Positions 44,760 to 55,034 of a DNA stretch of 64,000 nt are shown piece by piece. Under the pieces are notes generated by a model. It worked only from the letters and a program-made list of their open reading frames with translations. It was not told the DNA's origin and did not search any database. The stretch's first letter is position 1. Every line of letters begins with the position of its first letter. This DNA comes from Segatella baroniae B14 (GTDB lineage Bacteria; Bacteroidota; Bacteroidia; Bacteroidales; Bacteroidaceae). The DNA is taken from contig NZ_CP091799.1 in assembly GCF_022024235.1 (NCBI RefSeq), positions 193,501 to 257,500 of the forward strand, written 5' to 3'. A program made the position numbers and the translations under genes.

Positions 44760-46229
44760 ATGAATTTAGATTATAGTCAATTTTTAAATATGTTACCAGA
44801 AGTCACATTGATGACTATTTTGGTAATCGCTTTCATTGCAGACTTCTGTTCAGCCAAAAAGGAGGGAGTGGTTAATACTCGCTCATGGTTCAATCCTTTG
44901 GTTTGCGTTTTAATGCTGGCTCATATTGCTATTAATATCGCACCTGTCGATGCAGCAACTTGCTTCGGTAGCATGTATTATACTAATGCATCTGTAGGTG
45001 TAATCAAGACTATTTTAGCTCTTGGTACTTTAATAGTGCTGATTCAGAGTAAAGAGTGGATGTCTCGTCCTGATACTTCTTTTAAGGAGGGCGAGTTTTA
45101 TATGCTTGTTATTTCAACTCTTTTGGGTATGAACATGATGGTTAGTGCAAATCATTTTCTATTGTTCTTCCTTGGTCTTGAAATGGCATCAGTGCCAATG
45201 GCTTGTTTAGTAGCATTTGATAAATATCGTCATAATTCAGCAGAGGCAGGTGCTAAGTTTGTACTTACCGCCACATTCTCTAGTGGAGTTATGCTTTTTG
45301 GTATTTCATTCTTATATGCTGCGACAGGTACTTTGTATTTTGAGGATATTGCCTCAAAGATAACAGTATCTCCTCTTTCTATTATGGGATTAGTGTTTTT
45401 CTTTAGTGGTCTTGGTTTCAAAATTTCTTTGGTACCATTTCACTTCTGGACAGCTGATTCTTATCAGGGTGCTCCTACTACGGTAACAGGTTATTTGTCT
45501 GTTATCTCTAAGGGTGCTGCAGCATTCACATTGTGTGCTATCCTGACCAAGGTATTTGCTCCTATGGTAGAATATTGGCAGACATTGCTTTTTATCGTTA
45601 TTGTTCTTTCTATCACTGTAGCTAATTTGTTTGCTATCCGTCAGAATGATTTGAAGCGCTTTATGGCTTTCAGTTCTATTTCTCAGGCTGGTTACATTGT
45701 TTTGGCTATTGTTGGTAATACTGCTATGAGTACATCTGCTCTTAGCTATTATGTCTTGATTTATGTAGTAGCTAATATGAGTGTATTCTCTGTTATTAGT
45801 TCTGTAGAGGAGCATAATAACGGTGTTGTAACGATGAATAGTTATGATGGTTTGTACAAGACAAATCCAAAATTGGCCGTGTTGATGACTTTGGCATTGT
45901 TCTCACTTGGTGGAATTCCTCCATTTGCAGGTATGTTTAGTAAGTTCTTCATCTTTATGGCAGCTGTTAAGGGTATGAGTCTTGATACTACTATGGGTGC
46001 ATGGGCATATGGTGTACTGTTTGTTGCTTTGATTAATACAGTAATATCGCTTTATTACTATCTGCTTATCGTTAAGGCTATGTTTATCAAACCTAACGAA
46101 AATCCACTTCCGACTTTCCAAAGTGCAACTAGTACAAAATTAGCTTTGGCTCTATGTACGGCCGGCATTATAGGATTTGGTATTTGCTCTTGTGTATACG
46201 ATTGGATTAATGCAGCATCATTGTTGTAA
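44760..46229 (+). CDS. nuoN: NADH-quinone oxidoreductase subunit N
   Basis: 489 residues, about 14 membrane helices, third antiporter-like subunit. [20 protein letters not shown] and [21 protein letters not shown] are the conserved channel blocks. It is the last nuo gene and is followed by two hairpins that end the operon. nuoE, nuoF and nuoG do not occur anywhere in the operon. Confidence 0.96.
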   Translation: MNLDYSQFLNMLPEVTLMTILVIAFIADFCSAKKEGVVNTRSWFNPLVCVLMLAHIAINIAPVDAATCFGSMYYTNASVGVIKTILALGTLIVLIQSKEWMSRPDTSFKEGEFYMLVISTLLGMNMMVSANHFLLFFLGLEMASVPMACLVAFDKYRHNSAEAGAKFVLTATFSSGVMLFGISFLYAATGTLYFEDIASKITVSPLSIMGLVFFFSGLGFKISLVPFHFWTADSYQGAPTTVTGYLSVISKGAAAFTLCAILTKVFAPMVEYWQTLLFIVIVLSITVANLFAIRQNDLKRFMAFSSISQAGYIVLAIVGNTAMSTSALSYYVLIYVVANMSVFSVISSVEEHNNGVVTMNSYDGLYKTNPKLAVLMTLALFSLGGIPPFAGMFSKFFIFMAAVKGMSLDTTMGAWAYGVLFVALINTVISLYYYLLIVKAMFIKPNENPLPTFQSATSTKLALALCTAGIIGFGICSCVYDWINAASLL

Positions 46230-46239
46230 TTATAAATGG

Positions 46240-46305
46240 TTTCCCTGTAAAGGGAAACTTTGATACAAAAAATCCCGTTAGTATTCAACTAGCGGGATTT
46301 TTTTA
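46240..46305 (+). terminator. Double hairpin ending the nuo operon
   Basis: The first hairpin is a perfect 7-base-pair stem (46240-46246 with 46253-46259). The second is an 11-base-pair stem with one wobble pair (AATCCCGTTAG at 46271-46281 with 46289-46299), followed by a T-run. It also lies downstream of the convergent transpeptidase gene and is A-rich on that side, so it may serve both. Confidence 0.85.
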
Positions 46306-46321
46306 TGTATCTATTTTGTTT

Positions 46322-47491
46322 TTAAAGATCATCAAAGTTAAATGGTATCTCTACAGGGGTAATGTAGATTTCTTTGTTTTCCCATTTTTTAGCAACTTTC
46401 TGAGATGAAGGACTTAATTGGCCAAGAATGTATTGTTCCATAATTAATCCACCAAGTGGAGCAGCAAGATCAGCTCCCCATCCTCCGTTTTCGACATACA
46501 CGCTTACTGCAATTTTTGGATTATCCATTGGGGCAAATCCCATGAATACTGAGTGGTCGTGGCCTTTATTTTCAGCTGTACCGGTCTTTCCACAGACTTT
46601 ATAATTGGGGTTTCTGATGCTAACACATGTACCATTGATTACAGCAGCTCGCATACCTTCTATAACTTTTTCAAATGCGCTTGGTTCAGGTAACGAAATT
46701 CTTTTGGTAGTATAAGAACTATCTAGAGGATGTTCGGGTGTTGGCTTATGTATATGTGGAGTATAGAAGAAGCCACGATTAGCAATGACAGCAGCCAAGT
46801 TGCAGAGCTGAAGAGGAGTAGTGTTAACTTCTCCTTGTCCCATCCCTACCCACATAATAGTTGTACCATTCCAACTTCCTTTGTGTGTCGTATTTAAGTA
46901 GGTTGCATCTGGTATAAGTCCTCCTATTTCGCCAGCCATATCTATGCCTAGAGGATTGCCTAATCCCATACTTAGCATATATTTGTTCCAAGTATTAATT
47001 GCAGTAATTTTGCTCGGATATAATGTTCTGTTGTCAATAAACTCTTTAAAGGCTTTGCAGAAATATGAGTTACATGATTGTCCTATTGCTTGAACTAATT
47101 TTAGAGGAGCTTTATGGTCATGACATCCAATGTGTATTTTCTCCTGCCAAAATCCTTTTTTGCAATTGTATTCCTGTTCTGGCACCAACGCTCGAAGTGA
47201 AAGCAAAGTTGCAGCTTGTGCAACTTTAAAAGTCGAACCTGGAGAATAATCTACAGAAATTGCTCTATTGATGTTATCCTGAACCTTGTTTTTGCTCACC
47301 ATACAGAGTATTTCACCTGTAGTAGGATCTATGGCAACAATGCTTCCCTGTTTATTTTTTAATAGCTTTTCTGCAAGTTCCTGTACCTTTAAGTTTATTG
47401 TCAGAGGTCCGTCAGTTGGTAAATTTTGGCCTTGAATAGAAATTGAGACCAAAAATAGAACTAAAGATACCTTAATTCTGCTAAAATTCAT
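46322..47491 (-). CDS. Short penicillin-binding transpeptidase
   Basis: 389 residues: a signal peptide (to about GQ22) and one transpeptidase domain. The three active-site motifs are intact: S86-T-F-K89, S139-C-N141 and K302-T-G304. It lacks the dimerisation domain and membrane anchor of full-length PBP2 or FtsI (over 550 residues), so it is a trimmed class B-type enzyme that may be periplasmic or OM-associated. Its ATG overlaps the uvrA stop (ATGA), so its translation probably depends on uvrA translation reaching the end. Its cell-wall substrate is cross-linked peptide; the specific role is unknown. Confidence 0.85.
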   Translation of the reverse strand: MNFSRIKVSLVLFLVSISIQGQNLPTDGPLTINLKVQELAEKLLKNKQGSIVAIDPTTGEILCMVSKNKVQDNINRAISVDYSPGSTFKVAQAATLLSLRALVPEQEYNCKKGFWQEKIHIGCHDHKAPLKLVQAIGQSCNSYFCKAFKEFIDNRTLYPSKITAINTWNKYMLSMGLGNPLGIDMAGEIGGLIPDATYLNTTHKGSWNGTTIMWVGMGQGEVNTTPLQLCNLAAVIANRGFFYTPHIHKPTPEHPLDSSYTTKRISLPEPSAFEKVIEGMRAAVINGTCVSIRNPNYKVCGKTGTAENKGHDHSVFMGFAPMDNPKIAVSVYVENGGWGADLAAPLGGLIMEQYILGQLSPSSQKVAKKWENKEIYITPVEIPFNFDDL

Positions 47492-48903
47492 GATCCTTTT
47501 TCTAATATCGGTTTTAAAAATTTTGAAGTAAATCCATTGTCGATTTTAGATATTTCTTCCGGTGTTCCAGTAGCAAGAATATGTCCTCCATTTCTGCCCC
47601 CTTCTGGACCAACATCAATAATCCAATCAGCTAACTTAATTACATCAAGGTTGTGCTCAATAATGATGACAGTATTACCTCGATCAACTAATTTTTGAAG
47701 CACATCCATTAAAATGCGTATATCTTCAAAATGTAAGCCTGTTGTTGGTTCATCAAGAATATATAAAGTTTTGCCAGTATCTTTTTTAGCCAATTCTGTG
47801 GCTAATTTTACACGCTGGCTTTCTCCTCCAGAGAGTGTTGTAGAACTTTGTCCTAATTTGATGTAACCAAGGCCAACGTCTTGAAGAGTCTTAATCTTTG
47901 GTAATATTTGAGGTACATTTTCAAAAAACTCTACAGCTTGGTTGATGGTCATATCGAGTACATCTGCAATACTTTTCCCTTTGAAACGTACTTCAAGAGT
48001 TTCTCTGTTGTATCTTTTGCCATGACACACTTCGCATGGAACCATAACGTCTGGTAGAAAATTCATCGCAATCGTCTTGTAGCCGTTACCACTACAAGCT
48101 TCGCAACGTCCTCCTTTTACATTAAAAGAGAATCTACCTGGTTTATAGCCTCTTATTTTAGCCTCAGGCAGTCCTACAAATAAAGCACGGATGTCACTGA
48201 ATACACCTGTGTATGTGGCAGGATTACTTCGAGGAGTTCTGCCAATAGGACTTTGATCAACATTTACAACCTTGTCTATATTTTCGATACCTTCAACTTT
48301 TTTATAAGCCATTGGCTTCTTTATTGAGCGATAAAAATGCTGAGATAAAATAGGTTGTAAGGTCTCGTTGATTAAGGTAGATTTTCCAGACCCTGATACA
48401 CCAGTAACCACAATAAGTTTACCAAGTGGAAAACTGATATTTACATTTTTAAGGTTGTTACCATGTGCACCATATATGGTAATCTCCTTGCCATTGCCTT
48501 GACGTCGGATAGATGGAATTTCTATTTTTTTATTTTTGTTAAGGTAATCAGCAGTAATGGTATGAGTATTGAGCATATCTTCTGGAGTTCCCTGGAAAAC
48601 TACTTCACCCCCTTTACGTCCGGCTTTAGGACCAATGTCGACTATCCAATCAGCAGCTCTCATCATATCTTCATCGTGCTCTACCACGATAACAGTATTG
48701 CCTAAATCTCTCAATTCTTTTAATGATTTTATTAGACGCTCATTGTCACGTTGATGAAGACCAATACTAGGTTCATCAAGAATATAGAGTACGTTGACAA
48801 GCTGTGATCCGATTTGTGTCGCCAATCTGATACGTTGACTTTCTCCTCCGGAAAGAGTTGCAGACTGTCGATTAAGTGACAGATAGTCTAAACCGACATC
48901 CAA
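47488..48903 (-). CDS. uvrA: Excinuclease ABC subunit A, C-terminal part (frameshifted)
   Basis: 471 residues of the second half of UvrA. They include the first ABC signature ([12 protein letters not shown], 18-29), Walker B ([10 protein letters not shown]), the second Walker A (GVSGSGKS, 168-175), a zinc-finger region (CEAC and CEVC pairs), and the second signature ([12 protein letters not shown]). The listed start is only the first TTG after the break; the reading frame continues upstream to about 48959 (protein ...[18 protein letters not shown]), where it joins the N-terminal part by a one-base shift. Together with that part it would make a normal-length UvrA, which finds bulky DNA damage for nucleotide excision repair. 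Confidence 0.9.
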   Translation of the reverse strand: MDVGLDYLSLNRQSATLSGGESQRIRLATQIGSQLVNVLYILDEPSIGLHQRDNERLIKSLKELRDLGNTVIVVEHDEDMMRAADWIVDIGPKAGRKGGEVVFQGTPEDMLNTHTITADYLNKNKKIEIPSIRRQGNGKEITIYGAHGNNLKNVNISFPLGKLIVVTGVSGSGKSTLINETLQPILSQHFYRSIKKPMAYKKVEGIENIDKVVNVDQSPIGRTPRSNPATYTGVFSDIRALFVGLPEAKIRGYKPGRFSFNVKGGRCEACSGNGYKTIAMNFLPDVMVPCEVCHGKRYNRETLEVRFKGKSIADVLDMTINQAVEFFENVPQILPKIKTLQDVGLGYIKLGQSSTTLSGGESQRVKLATELAKKDTGKTLYILDEPTTGLHFEDIRILMDVLQKLVDRGNTVIIIEHNLDVIKLADWIIDVGPEGGRNGGHILATGTPEEISKIDNGFTSKFLKPILEKGS

Positions 48904-48911
48904 TAAGAAAT

Positions 48912-50321
48912 TTATTCTAGTTTTAATTTCTTTGAGAATTTCGTGTGCAATCTTTTTTGTTGTTCATCCAAGTGTTCTTCCACATGTTCTAGCCAGTCTT
49001 TCAACTCAAGAATGTCCATATTGGCAACTTCTGAGATATTTTTATCCCAAATTTTATATGATAAAGATTCCTTTTTGAGTCGCATGCCATGGCATTCAGG
49101 GCATTCTACTTCGGCCATAAATTGATCTGCCCATTTCTGTCCAGTGGAGCTTTCATCATTATCAATAACATCCTGTAAATACTTGATGATGCCATTGAAT
49201 TCTATAAAGTAATCACTATTGGTATGTACTTTATCTTTTGATATTTTGATTTTCTTCAGGCTTCCATGTAGTATTTCATCGATAGCTTCAGTAGGTATAT
49301 CCTTGACAGGTGTTTTAAGTGTACAGTCATAGTTACCAAGTATTGCTTCCAATTCCCAAAAGATCATCTGATTCTTATATTTGCCTAAAGGAGCAATCGC
49401 GCCGTCATGAATATTTTTTTTATTATCAGGAATAACTTTGTTTATATCAATTTCATTGATAACTCCAAGTCCCTTACAATGGTGACATGCTCCTTCTAGA
49501 GAGTTAAATGAAAACATGTTAGGGGCAGGGTCACTATAAGCTAATCCTGTTGCAGGGTCCATGAGTCTCTTGGAGAAATTTTTGATAGAACCAGTATCTT
49601 TATCCATTATCATAAGTACGCCTTCTCCTTGCTTCATAGCAGTCTTTATACTATTAGCTAAGCGTATGTCGTCGCTACCTTGAACAGCGAGTTTGTCGAT
49701 AACAACTTCTATATTGTGGTTCTTATATCGGTCAACCTTCATACCCCGAGTAACTTCCAGTATTTCTCCATCGACACGCATATATAAATACCCTTTACGT
49801 CTCATGCTTTCAAAAAGTTCACGATAGTGACCTTTTCTTTGGCGTACTAGAGGAGCAAGAATATAGATACGTTTATTAGCGTAATTTGTCTGAATCATCT
49901 GGATTACCTTTTCCTCGGTGTATTTTACCATTTTTTCGCCACTTTGGTAGCTGTAAGCGATACCAGCACGAGCATATAATAGTCGAAGATAATCGTATAT
50001 TTCTGTAGTTGTTCCGACTGTTGATCTTGGGTTTTTGTTAGTTGTTTTCTGTTCGATACTTATTACCGGACTTAACCCTGTAATTTTGTCCACGTCCGGT
50101 CGTTCCATATTTCCTAGAAAATTTCTAGCATAAGCTGAAAAAGTTTCTATGTATCTTCTCTGGCCTTCGGCAAAAATGGTATCAAAAGCGAGAGAGGATT
50201 TTCCTGAACCGGAAAGTCCTGTTATTACTGTTAGTGAATTGCGAGGAATGACAACATCGATGTTCTTTAAATTGTGAACCCTTGCACCCCAAACATTTAT
50301 CTTTTCATCTTCTCTTTGCAT
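48912..50321 (-). CDS. uvrA: Excinuclease ABC subunit A, N-terminal part (frameshifted)
   Basis: 469 residues: the first Walker A (GLSGSGKS, 35-42), the UvrB-interaction region, and zinc-binding Cys pairs (CHHCKG and CPECHG). The frame ends after a tail ([13 protein letters not shown]) that does not belong to the family. The break is at a run of six A on the coding strand (T-run 48953-48958 on the + strand). One extra A, or a -1 slip, restores the family sequence ...[10 protein letters not shown].... Either the sequence has a one-base error, or the gene is mutated, or expression needs slippage. The gene starts with ATG at 50321. Confidence 0.9.
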   Translation of the reverse strand: MQREDEKINVWGARVHNLKNIDVVIPRNSLTVITGLSGSGKSSLAFDTIFAEGQRRYIETFSAYARNFLGNMERPDVDKITGLSPVISIEQKTTNKNPRSTVGTTTEIYDYLRLLYARAGIAYSYQSGEKMVKYTEEKVIQMIQTNYANKRIYILAPLVRQRKGHYRELFESMRRKGYLYMRVDGEILEVTRGMKVDRYKNHNIEVVIDKLAVQGSDDIRLANSIKTAMKQGEGVLMIMDKDTGSIKNFSKRLMDPATGLAYSDPAPNMFSFNSLEGACHHCKGLGVINEIDINKVIPDNKKNIHDGAIAPLGKYKNQMIFWELEAILGNYDCTLKTPVKDIPTEAIDEILHGSLKKIKISKDKVHTNSDYFIEFNGIIKYLQDVIDNDESSTGQKWADQFMAEVECPECHGMRLKKESLSYKIWDKNISEVANMDILELKDWLEHVEEHLDEQQKRLHTKFSKKLKLE

Positions 50322-50346
50322 GATGCTAAACTAATCCTAATTTGTA

Positions 50347-51042
50347 TTACTCTGTAGACGAAGAGGACCAACCTCTCAATATATTTACATCTTTGCGAAT
50401 ATTAAATACTGTTCCATCAGCGCCTTTTGCTTTGACTAAAACATAGTAAACACCGTCTTTCACAGGTTTGCCTCGGTAAGTACCGTCCCATCCTTGTCCT
50501 TTGGCAGGACTGTCCCACTCATATAATTTTTGGCCCCAACGGTTGAAAATGTAGGCGTGAAATTCTATAATGCTTTTATAATTCTGTTTTGCCTGATAAA
50601 TATCGTTTATTCCATCTCCGTTTGGCGAAAAGGCATTAGGCATTTCTAATTTGCTTTCTGTAACTGTAATTGTAAAAGTTTGATCTATAGAAATACTGTC
50701 TGTTACATTATCTTTAGTATACCAAGCCTGTAATGCTATGGTATGTGTACCAGAAGTAGTGAAAGTGAATGATGTATTTTCTTCGTTTCTTACTATGGTT
50801 TCATCCCCAATATAGAAAGTCCATGTATAGTGCATATCATACTCGTCGATATTGGATGGATTTGCATAAAATAAGCCTTCAATAGGACCAGAGCCACTTC
50901 CCCCATTAGCAATAGTGTCACCTTCTGCGCCAATAAAAGATGCTTGTGGTGATACTGTAGGATATGTGTCAGCTTGGATAGCTATAACAGATCCTAGCAT
51001 TAAAAAGCTAAGAATAATAATATGTCTAAAATATACTTTCAT
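50347..51042 (-). CDS. Small T9SS type B cargo-like protein with PKD-like domain
   Basis: 231 residues: signal peptide (to about 24), an Ig/PKD-like beta domain (about 28-130; YTWTFYIGDET, TSFTFTTSGTHTIALQAW) and a gliding-motility-associated C-terminal domain (133-222) starting with NAFSPNGDGIND and IFNRWGQKLYEW. That domain is the type B sorting signal for the type IX secretion system in Bacteroidetes. The last nine residues, RGWSSSSTE, extend past the usual end. It could be a surface-exposed or secreted structural protein; the only other domain gives no catalytic clue. Confidence 0.88.
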   Translation of the reverse strand: MKVYFRHIIILSFLMLGSVIAIQADTYPTVSPQASFIGAEGDTIANGGSGSGPIEGLFYANPSNIDEYDMHYTWTFYIGDETIVRNEENTSFTFTTSGTHTIALQAWYTKDNVTDSISIDQTFTITVTESKLEMPNAFSPNGDGINDIYQAKQNYKSIIEFHAYIFNRWGQKLYEWDSPAKGQGWDGTYRGKPVKDGVYYVLVKAKGADGTVFNIRKDVNILRGWSSSSTE

Positions 51043-51057
51043 AAATTCTTAATTATG

Positions 51058-51065
51058 CAAAGTTA
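51058..51065 (-). promoter_or_regulatory. Probable -7 box of T9SS cargo gene
   Basis: TAACTTTG on the - strand, a full TAnnTTTG match 16 bases before the ATG at 51042. No clear -33 box was found. Confidence 0.5.
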
Positions 51066-51109
51066 ATAAAAAGATAGGAGATGTGGAGGTGAAGATGACA
51101 GATTTTTTG

Positions 51110-51117
51110 TATTTTTG
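51110..51117 (+). promoter_or_regulatory. Probable -7 box of the LysM protein gene
   Basis: TATTTTTG on the + strand matches TAnnTTTG and lies 23 bases before the ATG at 51140. This supports the view that transcription includes the signal-peptide part upstream of the in-frame stop. Confidence 0.5.
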
Positions 51118-51139
51118 CATATGAATTAAAATTTAGATG

Positions 51140-52474
51140 ATGAATAAACACTTATTTTCATTTATAGTATCAGCACTTTGCCTTATATTTAGTTCTGGCT
51201 TAATGGCTCAGACTACCAATTAGCGTGAAGTGTATAAAGTTAAAAAGAAGGATACCATCTATGGTATTGCTAATCAGTTTGGTATTTCTATTCCAGATTT
51301 GGTGAAAGCAAATCCTGAAATGGCTAAGGAAGGGTATACGTTAAAAAAAGGAGATATTTTGTACATTCCTAACGTAGGAGAAAAGCCGAAGGCTTCACAG
51401 ACAAAACAAGAAACTCAGAGTTCTGTTGTTAAAGTTGGGATAATGTTACCATTGCATAATAATGATGGGGATGGCCTTCGTATGGTAGAGTACTATCGCG
51501 GTTTTCTTTTAGCTGTTGATCAACTTAAGCAGGAAGGTCTTTCTGTTGATGTTAAGTCATGGAATGTACCTCAAGATGCTGATATTAGAAATATTCTTTT
51601 ACAAGACGGTGCTAAGGAATGCAATATTATTTTTGGACCACTTTATACCAAACAGGTAAGTGCTCTGTCTGGTTTTTGTAAAACTTATAATATCAAACTT
51701 GTTATACCTTTTTCTATCGAATCTTCAGAAGTTAATTCCAATTCTCAGATATTTCAAATCTATCAGCCTTCAGCACGGGTGCTGCAGACCACTGCAGAGG
51801 TATTTGTAAATCGCTTTAAAAATTTCCATCCAATCTTGATAGACTGTAATGATCCTTCTACAGCAAAGGGTGAATTTACAAAGGAATTACGCAAACAGTT
51901 AGATAAAAACAATATTGTATATAGTCTTACAAATATTAATTCTCCTTCAGAATCTTTTGCTAAGGCTTTTGATAGAGTTCGCCCTAATATTGTAATTTTG
52001 AATGCTTCTTCTTCACCTAAATTGAATGAAGTTTTCACTAAACTAGATTTTTTGACTTCGACTAATCCGAATCTTAAAATCTCTATGTTTGGTCATACGG
52101 AGTGGTTGATGTATGAGAAATACGATATAAAGAATTTCAAAAAGTATGATGTGTATATACCGTCTACTTACTATTATAATCCAACTTCAGAACGTTTTAT
52201 TACTTTTAATAAAGCTTATAAAAGTTGGTTTCATACAGATATGATGCAGCAATATATTCCACGTTTTGCAATAACAGGATTTGATCATGCAGAATATTTC
52301 TTGAGGGGATATCGTAAGTTTGGTCAGAATTTTATCGGCTCTCCTGCTCAGAGTACTTATCAGCCTATTCAGACGCCTTTGCATTTTGGAAGAATCCCTG
52401 GAGGGGGGATGATAAATCAAAATTTTCAATTAATTCATTATACAGATAGCAAAATCGAAACGATAGTTTATTAA
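51140..52474 (+). pseudogene. LysM / periplasmic-binding-fold protein with in-frame TAG
   Basis: From ATG 51140 the frame codes for a good signal peptide (MNKHLFSFIVSALCLIFSSG, then LMAQTTN), then meets TAG at 51221-51223. It reopens in the same frame and codes for a LysM domain (VYKVKKKDTIYGIANQFGI, about residues 30-75 of the full frame) and a type I periplasmic-binding fold (KVGIMLPLHNNDGDG, NIIFGPLYTK). Without readthrough, translation could only start at the GTG at 51230, giving 414 residues with no signal peptide, so the protein would stay in the cytoplasm. Related proteins bind peptidoglycan in the periplasm. The PorT-like gene follows after 1 base. Confidence 0.8.
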
Positions 52475-52475
52475 G

Positions 52476-53237
52476 ATGAAAAAGTTTTTAATTATTCTTG
52501 TTTTCTTGAGTACTTTTTGCACATTGCTTCGTGCTCAGGTTGGTGATCATCGTAATGATTTTGCGATAGGTGTCAATGGAGGATATGTACTGAGTAATAT
52601 TACTTTCCAACCGGAAGTATCTCAGGCTTTTCATGGTGGTGTAAGTGGAGGACTTTCTTTTCGTTATATTTGTGAAAAGTATTTTAAGAGTATCTGTTCT
52701 ATTTATGCTGAAGTCAATTATGCTTCTGTGGGATGGAAGGAAGATATTCTTGATGCAAATAATCAACCTGTTATTAATAATGTTACAGGTTTGGCAGAAG
52801 AATATAGTCGTACAATTAATTATATTCAGATACCTATTTTTGCACATTTAGCATGGGGACGAGAAAGGAATGGAGTTAATTTCTTTGTTAATCTAGGACC
52901 ACAGTTTGGTTTTTACCTTTCAGAATCAACAAAGACTAATTTTACTTATGAAAATGCTCTTAATACTACTCCTACACGTTCAAATCAGGTGATTGCTCAG
53001 GATTCTATGGCTATTGAAAATAAGTTTGATTATGGAATCGCATTAGGTGGCGGTATAGAGTATAGTCATCCCAAAGTGGGGCATTTTCTAGCAGAAGCAC
53101 GTTATTATTATGGTCTAGGAAATATTTATGGATCTAGCAAGCGTGATTATTTTAGTGCTAGCCGTTATGGGCAGATTGTGTTTAAGTTAACATACTTGTT
53201 TGATATAGTAAAAACAAAAAATAATAATATAAAATAA
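52476..53237 (+). CDS. PorT-family outer-membrane beta-barrel protein
   Basis: 253 residues: a signal peptide ending near LLRAQ, then the short alternating strands of a small barrel (FAIGVNGGYVLSNITF, SGGLSFRYI, IQIPIFAHLAWG, FVNLGPQFGFYL, GIALGGGIEYS). The pattern fits the PorT/outer-membrane beta-barrel group, some of which are needed for type IX secretion in Porphyromonas. It follows the broken LysM gene by one base and lies near a T9SS-type cargo gene, so a secretion role is plausible but not proven. Confidence 0.75.
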   Translation: MKKFLIILVFLSTFCTLLRAQVGDHRNDFAIGVNGGYVLSNITFQPEVSQAFHGGVSGGLSFRYICEKYFKSICSIYAEVNYASVGWKEDILDANNQPVINNVTGLAEEYSRTINYIQIPIFAHLAWGRERNGVNFFVNLGPQFGFYLSESTKTNFTYENALNTTPTRSNQVIAQDSMAIENKFDYGIALGGGIEYSHPKVGHFLAEARYYYGLGNIYGSSKRDYFSASRYGQIVFKLTYLFDIVKTKNNNIK

Positions 53238-53262
53238 TAAAGAGAGAGAGTTTTTATAAACT

Positions 53263-54666
53263 ATGACTGAAATCATAAGAGAAAGGCTCAGTGATAGCTT
53301 TAAAGCACGCTGGGCTGCATTAATTATTGTATCCATCACCATGATGATGGGTTATTTCCTTACAGATGTAATGGCTCCTTTGGAGACAATGCTTGAAACT
53401 CCTGCTTCAGAGGGAGGTTTAGGATGGCCTAGTTCGGATTACGGTGTATTCTCAGGATCTTATGGATTTATTAATGTCTTCTTAGGAATGTTATTCTTTG
53501 GTGGAATCATTCTGGATAAGATGGGTATTCGTTTTACAGGAAATTTATCTTGTATATTAATGGTCGTTGGAGCTGCTATTAAGTTCTATGCGATAGAGTA
53601 TATGTCGACAGAGGGTACAACTTTAATTAATATTCCTCTTATAGGTGGCTATACAGGACTTGACCATGCTATTAAAAATCAGGTTTTGATAGCTTCTCTT
53701 GGTTTTGCTATTTTTGGTGTAGGTGCAGAAATTGCGGGTATTACGATATCTAAGGTTATGACGAAATGGTTTACTGGTCATGAATTAGCTTTGGCTATGG
53801 GTATTCAAGTAGCTTTAGCTCGTTTAGGTACAGCTATGACTTTTTGGGTGAGTGTACCGCTAGCCGAGAAGTTTCATTTATCAGCCCCTTTGCTTTTGGG
53901 ATTAGTTTTGCTGGTTATTGGTCTTTTGTTATGGCTCGTTTATGATGTAATGGATGTTAAACTGGATAAGAGCGATCCTCAGGCGAATAGTTTTGTAGAA
54001 GCTGGCGAAGATGAAAAATTCCACTTGAGTGATTTGGGCCTTATTTTTAAAAATCCAGGATTCTGGCTTATAACATTCATGTGCCTATGTTTTTATGGTG
54101 GTATTTTCCCTTTTTTGAAGTTTGCAACTAAGGTGATGATTTATAAATACCATGTTGATCCTTATTATGCAGGATGGATTCCTTCTGTAATGCCATTTGG
54201 TACTATTATTTTAACGCCTATTTTTGGTAGTATATATGATAAAGTTGGTAAGGGAGCTACATTGATGATTATTGGTTCCTTGATTTTGACGGGTGTACAT
54301 GTTTGCTTTGCTTTACCTATTGTTGAGCAGACATGGTTTGCTGTATCACTTGTTGTTTTGTTGGGAGTGGCCTTTAGTTTAGTACCTAGTGCTATGTGGC
54401 CTTCTGTGCCAAAAATTATTCCGATGAAGCAATTAGGTAGTGCTTATGCAATCATATTTTATATTCAAAATATCGGTTTGACTCTTATTCCGATGCTTAT
54501 GGGAACCATTATTGAGAATAATACCTATAATGGGGTTCCTACTTTTGTTGTTCCAATGATGACTTTTGCTGGTTTTGGTGTTGCTGCTGTCTTATTTGGT
54601 ATTCTCCTTAAGGTATTGGATGCAAGAAATAATTATGGACTAGAACAGGCTAATATCAAAGATTAA
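53263..54666 (+). CDS. MFS transporter
   Basis: 467 residues with 12 membrane helices in two bundles separated by a charged loop near residue 235-255. The major-facilitator pattern DKMGIRFTGN follows helix 2, and IFGSIYDKVGKG is the repeat in the second half. The C-terminal segment MKQLGSAYAIIFYIQNIGLTLIP resembles that of the MFSD1-like branch, for which a dipeptide substrate has been reported; this is a weak inference. A POT transporter and a peptidase lie nearby. Confidence 0.85.
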   Translation: MTEIIRERLSDSFKARWAALIIVSITMMMGYFLTDVMAPLETMLETPASEGGLGWPSSDYGVFSGSYGFINVFLGMLFFGGIILDKMGIRFTGNLSCILMVVGAAIKFYAIEYMSTEGTTLINIPLIGGYTGLDHAIKNQVLIASLGFAIFGVGAEIAGITISKVMTKWFTGHELALAMGIQVALARLGTAMTFWVSVPLAEKFHLSAPLLLGLVLLVIGLLLWLVYDVMDVKLDKSDPQANSFVEAGEDEKFHLSDLGLIFKNPGFWLITFMCLCFYGGIFPFLKFATKVMIYKYHVDPYYAGWIPSVMPFGTIILTPIFGSIYDKVGKGATLMIIGSLILTGVHVCFALPIVEQTWFAVSLVVLLGVAFSLVPSAMWPSVPKIIPMKQLGSAYAIIFYIQNIGLTLIPMLMGTIIENNTYNGVPTFVVPMMTFAGFGVAAVLFGILLKVLDARNNYGLEQANIKD

Positions 54667-54694
54667 AAAAGTCTGAAATCTCTATCATATTTAT

Positions 54695-54743
54695 ACTCAT
54701 ATTGTGTTTCTAACTTATTATTTAGTTGTGGCACAATATGAGT
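54695..54743 (+). terminator. Terminator of the MFS gene
   Basis: A perfect 12-base-pair inverted repeat (ACTCATATTGTG at 54695-54706, complement at 54732-54743) with a 25-base loop and TTTTTG after it. Confidence 0.7.
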
Positions 54744-54978
54744 TTTTGTTTACATATTACATGTTTATAATGATGCTGTTTTTCTCAGTTTGATATATAG
54801 CGTAAGTATGTGTTAATTGTCTTAGATTCATATTTTTTGTATTGGTGTCCAATTTTATAGGCTTTCCGTTAGAACACAACTATAAAAACAAAATGGATAT
54901 CCCAAAATTTACTTTTTATAATAGGTCTGCAATACTTATATATTAGCATTTCGGGCACATATTTTATCGATTTTCAAT

Positions 54979-55026
54979 TTTTACAGTACGTTTAATCTTT
55001 GCAAAAAGATTAAACGTACTGTAAAA
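54979..55026. repeat. 22-bp perfect inverted repeat with GCAA loop
   Basis: Arms 54979-55000 and 55005-55026 are exactly complementary over 22 bases and enclose GCAA, a GNRA-type tetraloop when read on the + strand. It is much longer than needed for a terminator and sits next to a separate terminator, so it may be a small RNA element, a MITE-like remnant or a double-strand RNA processing site. Confidence 0.8.
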
Positions 55027-55034
55027 GTCATAAT

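Noticed and set aside
48953..48958. Programmed -1 frameshifting in uvrA like that in dnaX
   Set aside because: The A-run is six long and not in the A-AAA-AAG phase, no strong stimulatory hairpin was seen, and uvrA is normally a single frame. Kept only as one option in the finding.
51221..51223. TAG recoding to an amino acid genome-wide
   Set aside because: Several intact genes in the window end with TAG, including zapA and nuoI, so TAG acts as a normal stop.
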